Assembly: GCF_003432115.1 (NCBI RefSeq)
Contig: NZ_QWDC01000004.1
Span: 332,709 to 396,708, forward strand
Source of the DNA: Mucilaginibacter conchicola
GTDB taxonomy: Bacteria; Bacteroidota; Bacteroidia; Sphingobacteriales; Sphingobacteriaceae
Length of the DNA stretch: 64,000 nucleotides
Direction: 5' to 3'
Made by a program: the position numbers and the translations under genes
Shown here: positions 59,201 to 64,000 of the stretch, piece by piece
How positions within the stretch are numbered: the first letter of the stretch is position 1
How the letters are laid out: each line of letters begins with the position of its first letter
The notes under the pieces: model-generated
The model's input: only the letters and a program-made list of their open reading frames with translations
What the model was told of the DNA's origin: nothing
The model's database searches: none

Positions 59201-59272
59201 TAAGATGAAAGTGGTGGTAGCTATTAAAAAGCAAAGCCACCCAAGCAGGTTGTTAAGTTTAGTGTATTGCAT
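56246..59272 (-). CDS. DUF2723-family membrane protein (probable glycosyltransferase)
   Basis: A 1008-residue inner-membrane protein. The N-terminal half has about twelve hydrophobic segments and the DUF2723 pattern: FILTLEPSVSFWDCGEFISC, QVSHQPGYPMFAMLGKVFSL with conserved acidic residues in the first loop, as in GT-C glycosyltransferases. The C-terminal 450 residues are soluble and helical/TPR-like (LKVLHKYDDELPEDLYPFID). The eukaryotic relative TMEM260 is an O-mannosyltransferase, and Bacteroidota members are often named as family 117 glycosyltransferases, so protein O-glycosylation is a reasonable inference. ATG 59272 (MQYTKLNNLLG) is preferred over GTG 59278. Confidence 0.82.
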   Translation of the reverse strand: MQYTKLNNLLGWLCFLIATTTFILTLEPSVSFWDCGEFISCAFRLQVSHQPGYPMFAMLGKVFSLLSMGDNTKVPFYTNSMAAIASGATVMFLFWTITAVAKKVLVGREKDFGDGQTAVIMGAGLVGALAFTFTDTFWFSAVETIVFALSILCIAVVFWAIMKWDAHADEPGADKWLIFIAYVMGLSIGIHLLNLLTIPAIALVYYFRRYKNITGGSAFVAFLMGVVILAFVQYGIRGYTIKFAAFFDLFFVNSLGMGFGSGAIVFFLLLIGIIVGGIIYSIRKNKPVLNLAFICVAFIYLGYGSFAYIPIRATANTNLNNSHPDNAFTLYGYLNRIQYGDNPLLTGPYFDAQITDQTEGSTIYSKGDKKYEATGKTINYKYDHTTILPRMYSTDPSDQGFYRGWGQIPEGQAPNFTDNLKWMFSWQMYQMYFRYFLWNYVGRYNDADGQQSTESIDGNWTSGIFDGGKHLPKNVLENPSYTPLYGIPLVLGLIGLVYHVERRKRDALVIILLWFFTGLAVVLYVNQPSVQPRERDYSYVGSFYAFAIWIGLSVIAIADGIRRKVNAKTAAYIATAVCLLIAPVLMAKQEWRGHDRSTKMTPHDMAYNYLISCPPNAILFTYGDNDTYSLWYDQEVEGIRPDVRIVNLSLFSGAWYIRQMQRPMNASAPLPITMPFSKYKDGTRDVIYYSDGGIKDPVELSDIFNFVTSDDHAMQGRSQGGDYVNYLPTKNFKLTVNADEVMKNKVVSPEQRNQLADTLEWKYTSNYITKDDLAMIDILAHNNWKRPICFATTVGSSNLMGLQKYLYKEGFTYRLLPLKADTANHEQLSKVNNAVMYDNVMNKFKFGKFKTAKYLDPESTGMFYPVITTTFLDLATSLVKSGENDKALKVLHKYDDELPEDLYPFIDIAGRKMYMAQMAYNLGDNKLGNKMATNINKYLMDQFGYFYHLLETNSGRLPLRDVQLGMQVLEHLTEYTEKNQQTELHKKLAAELQDYNKKFAPVLGMPEQ

Positions 59273-59390
59273 ACGCACACGGTAAAGTTTGGCAGCGCCA
59301 AATATCAGTAAATAAAAGCTGGTTTTAAGTTAATGGCAACGGGCTTTAACAATTTTAACACAATTTAACTTTGAATTTGCCGTTACGCAT

Positions 59391-59418
59391 GCCGTTGGCT
59401 AAAGCCGAACGGCAATGA
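59391..59418. repeat. GCCGTTGGCTAAAGCC half element, left
   Basis: GCCGTTGGCTAAAGCCGAAC then GGCAATGA, equal to the right part of the element at 32601-32728. Its left part appears at 59668-59700, on the far side of the BIME. Confidence 0.6.
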
Positions 59419-59447
59419 ATTGCAATGGCTTTGACCGCGTGACCAAG

Positions 59448-59645
59448 GGTAGCTCCTGACGGAGCAAAACTTATTTTGATGTGATTTTCTACAAAGCGGT
59501 AGCCTCTAACGAGGCATTAAGCAAAAGATTAGTCGTTCGCCCGAGCTCACATAGCCGAATAAATAAGCAATTCTTATGTCCCGTAGGGACAACCGCTTTG
59601 TAGCTCTTTTCTTTTATCCGGCTTTTGCTCCGTAGGGGCTACTCC
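59448..59645. repeat. BIME-like mosaic of GTAG palindromes, copy 2
   Basis: Same four-unit plan as 34921-35124: GTAGCTCCTGACGGAGC (59449) and GTAGCCTCTAACGAGGC (59500) forward; TGTCCCGTAGGGACAAC (59577) and GCTCCGTAGGGGCTAC (59627) inverted; inner ACAAAGCGGT / ACCGCTTTGT arms are perfect. The sequences between units differ between the two copies. It takes up most of the 482-bp gap between the DUF2723 gene and the outer-membrane protein gene. Confidence 0.72.
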
Positions 59646-59667
59646 TGCAAAATGACTATAAAATTAT

Positions 59668-59700
59668 TCATTGCCGTCTCATTCATGTGGCGGCCAAAGC
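59668..59700. repeat. TCATTGCCGTCTCATTCATG half element, right
   Basis: TCATTGCCGTCTCATTCATG then TGGCGGCCAAAGC, equal to the left part of the element at 32601-32728. Confidence 0.55.
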
Positions 59701-59763
59701 TGAATGCATTTACCTGAAGGATAAATTTTAATGTTACAATAATTAACGCTTAATTTGCTGCGT

Positions 59764-61419
59764 ATGCAAAAAAACTACTTAAGGCTTGCAGGTAAAAGTA
59801 TCATACTTTTTGCAGGGATAATGGTATACGCCGCAACAGGCAAAGCGCAGTCGGTTTATCTGCCGCAATCGTACCAGTTTTACCAAAAATTTAATGCCGA
59901 TATCTATTCAAAAAGCAGCGGTATGCATACATCGCTGAGGCCGTTTTTGATAGATAGCACTATAAACGGCCGCTATAACCAACTCATGCAGATGGGGGTT
60001 GATAGCAGCCGCCACAGTTGGTTTCTGCGTAAGATATTTAACGAACACCTGATAGATGTTAAGACAAAAGACTGGACTTTTTTTGCTGATTATGTGCAGG
60101 ATAACACCATAGGCCACGATTTTTCTGAACAAGGCCCAAAGGAAGAAGTACATTTTAAACCGCTTGGTTTTGGTTTTAGCACACGCATTGGTACCAACAC
60201 CCGCGGCTTTCAATTGGGTGGTACTGTGGGCACTAAATTCTCGTTCTACACCAGCGGATACGAAAATCAATCAGCATTTCCCGATTATTATACCGCTTAC
60301 GTAAAGCAAATAGGTTTTGTACCCGGCCAGGCTTATGACAGGGGTCCAAACAAAACCTACCGAGATTATTCTTATGCAACGGCTATTCTATCGTACACAC
60401 CTATCCAGCAACTGAACATTACCTTAGGGCAGGATAAAACTTTTATTGGCGATGGTTATCGCTCTATCCTGTTATCAGATTATGCGGCCAATTATCCGCT
60501 ACTAAGGTTAACTGCAAACATTGGCAAGGTACAATACATGATGATGTGGACTTACCTGCAAGACCTTAACCTGCCTAAGTTTGATGAGTTTGGCAGCAAC
60601 CGCCGCAAGTGGGGTTTGTTTCATTATTTAGACTGGAATGTTACCAACAGCCTGTCGTTCGGGTTCTTTAACGCTTATATAGCGCCAGAGGCCGATGACC
60701 AGGGTAACCGCCGCGGGTTTGATGCTAACCTCATCAACCCACTACCTTTTGCGGTAGGAAGCGGCCCTTCATCACTGCCTGGTAATTCGCTTTACGGGCT
60801 AACCGGTAAGTATAAAATATTTGATAAACACGCCGTTTATGGTCAGTTGTTGTTTGACCAAACCAAACCTGCAGTTACAACAACCAGCAATGTTAAAAAC
60901 AGTGGTGGTGTACAGTTGGGTGTGCGTGGTGCCGATATATTCGGTGTAAAAGACCTTAACTATTTGGTTGAGTACGATGCCGTGAAACCATATACGTACT
61001 CAAGCCCGCAGGTTATAAGTGCTTACTCATTCTTCAGTCAGCCACTTGGCGATCCGCTGGGCGCCAACTTCCGCGAGGTGATGGGCTTGGTTAACTATAC
61101 GTACAAGCGTTTTGATTTCCAGGGACAGTTGATGTACGCCAAATACGGAGTAGATGCTACCGCCGCAGACAACGCAGGGCGTGATGTTACCAAACCACTT
61201 GTGCCAACGGTTAACGGCAACAGCATAGGGCAGGGCTTAAACACCAACCTTTACTATGCAGAAGGTACAGTAGCATTTCTGCTTAACCCAAAATACAATC
61301 TGCGTTTTGAACTGGGTGCCCTCTACCGTATGGAAAAGAACAGCCTGGGCGATAAAAAAGCAACGGTGTTAACGTTTGGTATCAAAAGCAGCTTCAGAAA
61401 TTTATATCACGATTTTTAA
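59764..61419 (+). CDS. Outer-membrane beta-barrel protein, RemB/Wzi-like
   Basis: A 551-residue exported barrel; signal peptide about 1-30 (ending GKAQS). ATG 59764 (MQKNYLRLAGK) is preferred over TTG 59755. The middle has GQDKTFIGDGYRSILLSDYA followed by NYPLLRLTANIGKVQYMMMW and RKWGLFHYLDWNVTNSLSFG, a pattern I associate with RemB and capsule-assembly Wzi-type proteins of Bacteroidota. The end, TFGIKSSFRNLYHDF, is aromatic as for a barrel. Roles in gliding or polysaccharide anchoring are inference; no gliding or capsule genes are adjacent. Confidence 0.6.
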   Translation: MQKNYLRLAGKSIILFAGIMVYAATGKAQSVYLPQSYQFYQKFNADIYSKSSGMHTSLRPFLIDSTINGRYNQLMQMGVDSSRHSWFLRKIFNEHLIDVKTKDWTFFADYVQDNTIGHDFSEQGPKEEVHFKPLGFGFSTRIGTNTRGFQLGGTVGTKFSFYTSGYENQSAFPDYYTAYVKQIGFVPGQAYDRGPNKTYRDYSYATAILSYTPIQQLNITLGQDKTFIGDGYRSILLSDYAANYPLLRLTANIGKVQYMMMWTYLQDLNLPKFDEFGSNRRKWGLFHYLDWNVTNSLSFGFFNAYIAPEADDQGNRRGFDANLINPLPFAVGSGPSSLPGNSLYGLTGKYKIFDKHAVYGQLLFDQTKPAVTTTSNVKNSGGVQLGVRGADIFGVKDLNYLVEYDAVKPYTYSSPQVISAYSFFSQPLGDPLGANFREVMGLVNYTYKRFDFQGQLMYAKYGVDATAADNAGRDVTKPLVPTVNGNSIGQGLNTNLYYAEGTVAFLLNPKYNLRFELGALYRMEKNSLGDKKATVLTFGIKSSFRNLYHDF

Positions 61420-61436
61420 TTTAGGATAAAATCGTT

Positions 61437-61910
61437 CTTTAAGATTAGTTCTTCGTTAGGGTCGGTAATGTGGGTTATGAAGCGTTAGTGGATGTACTTT
61501 TTCTTTTTCCGCAAAAGAAAAAGTACCAAAAAGAAAACTCGCGACTTGGTAACGCGCTACAGGGGCAGTGCTGTTGCAGTGCCTGTACTACCCGCACGTT
61601 ACACTATGTCGCATTTTTCGGTGGCGTGTGGTCTCTGCTTTTTATTTTTCTTCTTGTCAGCAAAAAAGCTTCAGGCGAAAGCGGGTATAACGCTGGTGGG
61701 CAGTGCGGGGGTAAGGGCATAGCAATACTTGCGGAAGCACAGGCAAAGAGCGAACGAAGTGGGAGCAAGATTTTGCAGCCCGTGGTTCTGACCGCTTTGC
61801 AGGGTAAAGGCCTCGAGCAAAAAGAAGCCTCTTTGCTGTATGATTTTTTGGTTACTTTTTGATCAAGCAAAAAGTAACAGCCTTCCGCGGCAATTGAGCG
61901 GACTGACGTT
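61437..61910 (+). repeat. Large structured dispersed repeat, copy C
   Basis: 474 bp. Hairpin 1 at 61494-61526 is GTACTTTTTCTTTT / AAAAGAAAAAGTAC with the same TCCGC loop: both strands have changed relative to A and B and pairing is kept. The blocks CTCGCGACTTGGTAACGCGC, CCGCACGTTACACTATGTCG, GTCAGCAAAAAAGCTTC, GGGCATAGCAATACTTGC, CCCGTGGTTCTGACCGCTTT, hairpin 2 (61851-61878) and GCGGCAATTGAGCGGACTGACG follow in order. Chance frames through it differ from those in A and B because of indels. It occupies most of the 668-bp gap before the DUF2130 gene. Confidence 0.85.
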
Positions 61911-61946
61911 GATAATAACACAACGCTTACAAATAACTCACAGGCC

Positions 61947-62063
61947 TCACCCAAATTGCAAGGCTAATTCTCATTGCCATTCCTAATGAAATACTAATAC
62001 AAGAAGTACGTTATCCACAACTATTATTTCCCCAACCTTCACCCAAACCGCAAGGCTATTTCT
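61947..62063. repeat. Pair of 26-base direct repeats around a DnaA-box-like site
   Basis: CACCCAAATTGCAAGGCTAA (61950 region) and CACCCAAACCGCAAGGCTAT (62040 region) are direct repeats about 88 bases apart. Between them TTATCCACA (62011-62019) is an exact DnaA-box consensus. A single box is not evidence of an origin. Confidence 0.45.
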
Positions 62064-62071
62064 TATCTTTG
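62064..62071 (+). promoter_or_regulatory. -7 promoter box of the DUF2130 gene
   Basis: TATCTTTG, full match to TAnnTTTG, 17 bases before the ATG. Confidence 0.6.
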
Positions 62072-62087
62072 ATACTCATTAAAAATT

Positions 62088-63338
62088 ATGGCTACAGAAG
62101 TTAAGTGCCCAAGCTGCGGACATGGCTTTCCTATTGAGGAAGTGATGGCCGAAGAGTATAAACAGCAGCTTAGGCTGAAGATGCAGGATTATACCCGCCA
62201 GAAAGAAGACGAGTTTAAGAAGAAGGAAGAACAATTTGCCGCTCAATCGCGCCAGCAACAGGAAGCTTTTGAACAGCGTTTGGTGGGCGAGAAGAAACAA
62301 CTGCAGCAATCTCTTGAAGAAAACCTGCGCAAAAGCATCACATCTGATTTTGAGACACAGCTAACTATGTTGCAGAACTCAGTTAATGCCAGTGCCGAGA
62401 AGTTGAAAGAATCGCGACAGAAGGAGTTGGAATACCTGCAGCGCGAGGAGTCCCTCAAACAAAAGGAAGAAGAAATGGAAGTTTCCCTGCAGCGCAAGCT
62501 ACAAGAGCAGCGTGCCGATATTGCTGAGCAGGTCCGCAAGCAGGAAGCCGAAAAACATAACCTAAAAGATACCGAATACCAGTTAAAAGTTAAGGAACTG
62601 GAAAAGCAACTGGAAGACCAAAAGCGCCTGGCCGACGAGATGAAACGCCGCGCCGAGCAGGGCTCTATGCAGTTGCAAGGCGAGGCACAGGAGCTGATAC
62701 TGGAAGAACAGTTGCGCAATTATTTCCCGTTTGATATGATAAGCGAGGTGGGTAAAGGCGTGCGCGGTGCAGATTGTGTGCAAACCGTGCGAAACCAGTT
62801 TGGGCAGGAGTGTGGCAAGATCATTTACGAGAGCAAGCGCACCACGGCGTTCTCAAACGAGTGGATAGAGAAGCTAAAGAAAGACATGCGCGCCATGGGC
62901 GTTGATGTGGCCGTTATTGTTACCCAATGCTACCCCAAAGGCATGGATTGCTTCGGCGAGCGCGATGGCGTTTGGATCTGTAGTTTTGATGAGGTAAAGG
63001 CCGTATCATACATCCTGCGCGATGGCGTGGTGAAGCTGGCTAACATGGCCAAAGCGCAAGAGAACAAAGGTGATAAAATGCACCTGTTGTATGATTATCT
63101 CACCAGCAGCGAATTTTCTGAGCAGTGGAAAGCCATCCGTGAAGGTTATATGAGCATGCGCCTGTCTATCCAGAAAGAGCGCGACGCTATGGAGAAACTC
63201 TGGAAAGCCCGCGAGAAACAACTGGAGAAGGTATTGCTGAACGCAGCCCACATCAAAGGATCAATAGAAGGTATAGCTGGCAACGATATGATACAGCTAA
63301 GCCTGGGTGATGAGGATGATGCTTTGCTTTTAGATTAA
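62088..63338 (+). CDS. DUF2130-family protein with coiled coil and nuclease-like domain
   Basis: A 416-residue cytoplasmic protein of the DUF2130 family. It begins with half a zinc ribbon (VKCPSCGHGFP), continues with a coiled coil of about 180 residues (20-205) rich in Gln, Glu and Lys, and ends with a conserved globular domain. In that domain GKGVRGADCVQTVRN and GKIIYESKRTTAF give a spaced D...ExK pattern like PD-(D/E)xK nucleases, followed by VDVAVIVTQCYPKGMDCFGERDG. Nuclease activity is inference; no experiments on the family are known to me. It is monocistronic. Confidence 0.82.
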   Translation: MATEVKCPSCGHGFPIEEVMAEEYKQQLRLKMQDYTRQKEDEFKKKEEQFAAQSRQQQEAFEQRLVGEKKQLQQSLEENLRKSITSDFETQLTMLQNSVNASAEKLKESRQKELEYLQREESLKQKEEEMEVSLQRKLQEQRADIAEQVRKQEAEKHNLKDTEYQLKVKELEKQLEDQKRLADEMKRRAEQGSMQLQGEAQELILEEQLRNYFPFDMISEVGKGVRGADCVQTVRNQFGQECGKIIYESKRTTAFSNEWIEKLKKDMRAMGVDVAVIVTQCYPKGMDCFGERDGVWICSFDEVKAVSYILRDGVVKLANMAKAQENKGDKMHLLYDYLTSSEFSEQWKAIREGYMSMRLSIQKERDAMEKLWKAREKQLEKVLLNAAHIKGSIEGIAGNDMIQLSLGDEDDALLLD

Positions 63339-63442
63339 GCTATTTAGTATTGTTCCAATTAAATAATATATTTTCTTATAACTAAAAATATTAGTAAGTT
63401 TACAACTCTAAGGAATGATAAAAATCGTTCAGTGTTTAAACT

Positions 63443-63790
63443 ATGTCTACTACTACAGGGGTTAATAAAGTTATTTTATTCGGGGAGATTGCGGGGGAGC
63501 CGGTATTTAGTGATCATAATTGTGCTACGCAAGGCTGGCGTTTTACAGTGCATACGCACGAGATGGTAAGGCGCGGCGGCGAGATGCTCCCGCATACCGA
63601 AACGCACCAGATAAATGCGCCAAATGCATTGATCAAAGCTGTTTTACCCAGGTTGCAAAAGGGTTGCAAGATATATATTGAAGGGAAGGTTGAAACTCTG
63701 TCGCACGTTGACCGCCAGGGGATAAGGCGCTATGATACCCACATCAATGCATCGCGCATAGAGTTCCCGGGCCTGGCTATTGCAGGCTGA
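63443..63790 (+). CDS. ssb: Single-stranded DNA-binding protein (short, tailless)
   Basis: A 115-residue OB-fold protein: GVNKVILFGEIAGEPVFSDH at the start, WRFTVHTHEMVRRGG in place of the FxVA strand, then ALIKAVLPRLQKGCKIYIEG and RYDTHINASRIEFPG. It matches SSB in order and length of the core, but the acidic DDDIPF-like C-terminal tail that recruits repair partners is missing (the protein ends PGLAIAG). A paralogue or special-purpose SSB is therefore more likely than the main replicative one. Between it and the next gene are 101 bases. Confidence 0.78.
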   Translation: MSTTTGVNKVILFGEIAGEPVFSDHNCATQGWRFTVHTHEMVRRGGEMLPHTETHQINAPNALIKAVLPRLQKGCKIYIEGKVETLSHVDRQGIRRYDTHINASRIEFPGLAIAG

Positions 63791-63824
63791 TCTTAGCTTA
63801 TTTTACATTTTCATAATACAGCTG

Positions 63825-63857
63825 TTTTGCTGGCGTTGCACAAAAAGCGTAATTTTG
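63825..63857 (+). promoter_or_regulatory. Full promoter (-33 and -7) of the M20 peptidase gene
   Basis: TTTTG (63825-63829), 20-base spacer, TAATTTTG (63850-63857). Both boxes and the spacing fit the Bacteroidota consensus. It is the best-formed promoter in the window, ending 34 bases before the ATG. Confidence 0.75.
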
Positions 63858-63891
63858 CCGTTCACTATAAAAGGAAAACTCCTTGCGTTTT

Positions 63892-64000
63892 ATGGCAGAT
63901 ATAAGCACGTTGTCGCAGCAGGCGCTGCAGTTATTGCAGCAATTGATCTCTATCCAGTCTTTCAGTAAAGAAGAAGACCGCACTGCCGATCTGATAGAGC
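63892..64000 (+). CDS. M20-family metallopeptidase, N-terminal fragment
   Basis: ATG 63892 opens a frame running off the window: MADISTLSQQALQLLQQLIS followed by IQSFSKEEDRTADLIE. The pattern LLxxLISIxSxSxxE is the standard start of M20 peptidases and deacetylases such as acetylornithine deacetylase or DapE. ArgE is plausible in this phylum, but 36 residues do not decide it. Metal ligands lie beyond the window. Confidence 0.7.
   Translation, partial: MADISTLSQQALQLLQQLISIQSFSKEEDRTADLIE

Noticed and set aside
61470..61862. Plus-strand open frame of 130 codons in copy C (and overlapping minus-strand frame 61604-61954)
   Set aside because: Low-complexity translation of hairpins; not conserved in the other two copies; no start-site signals.
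62011..62019. Replication origin
   Set aside because: One DnaA box, no cluster, no AT-rich unwinding region and no dnaA or dnaN nearby.

Overview
The window is chromosomal DNA from a member of the Bacteroidota, most likely family Sphingobacteriaceae (Mucilaginibacter- or Pedobacter-like). The genus is inference. The grounds are promoters with the Bacteroidota -7 box TAnnTTTG, few Shine-Dalgarno sites, and Bacteroidota gene types: a long-form PurF, a FucP-type sugar permease, DUF4294, DUF4783 and DUF2723 proteins, BshB1, and FtsK in a five-gene-poor setting. No rRNA gene, complete tRNA, CRISPR array, prophage or classical insertion sequence was found. A partial nuoN opens the window and a partial M20 peptidase closes it.

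Layout. 1-9 kb: nuoN end, ammonium transporter, a nitrilase-family amidase between two direct repeats, purF, a PabB-like chorismate enzyme whose linker contains a tRNA-3'-end-like sequence, a VapBC-like pair and a DUF2071 protein. 9-19 kb: M48 lipoprotein protease, plsY, nadC, DUF4783, gpmI, a lipoprotein, a TPR protein, a sterol-desaturase-family hydroxylase and lon. 19-31 kb: a small beta-barrel, a TPR protein, an LpxR-like barrel, arfB, cmk, a GIY-YIG nuclease inside inverted repeats, dCMP deaminase, sugar permease, LysE exporter, then purA-fur-relA/spoT on the minus strand. 31-41 kb: DUF4294, glutathione peroxidase and bshB1 in tandem, lysine 6-transaminase, lolA, ftsK, a second small barrel, an ankyrin protein and a serine hydrolase. 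41-53 kb: acyltransferase, cbpA-cbpM, a crotonase-fold protein, a multi-PAS histidine kinase with a response regulator, DUF983, an AraC regulator, a HAD phosphatase and DUF2383. 53-64 kb: a zincless Fpg/Nei glycosylase, a type III polyketide synthase with an ICMT-family methyltransferase, DUF2723, a large outer-membrane protein, DUF2130, an SSB and the start of an M20 peptidase.

Most genes are housekeeping. The unusual content is in the intergenic DNA, which holds several layers of dispersed repeats. (1) A repeat of about 475-565 bp occurs three times (42015-42499, 51118-51677, 61437-61910), always in the same orientation. Each copy has a hairpin near each end; the hairpins keep their pairing while their sequences change, which is compensatory change. 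I do not recognise this family, and it is my main candidate for an undescribed element or structured RNA. (2) A family of TGTCATT-ended palindromes occurs alone (26196-26292, 45458-45557, 51325-51402, 53084-53173) and also as terminal inverted repeats around a GIY-YIG nuclease gene (22710-23129). This looks like an autonomous element with its non-autonomous derivatives. (3) Two 200-bp mosaics (34921-35124, 59448-59645) are built from small palindromes preceded by GTAG, as in REP/BIME elements moved by RAYT transposases. (4) CTCACCC/GAGCCCC palindromes supply the last codons of lon and of a crotonase gene. Copy 2 of family 1 carries a nested family-2 palindrome, so family 2 was still moving after family 1 had spread.
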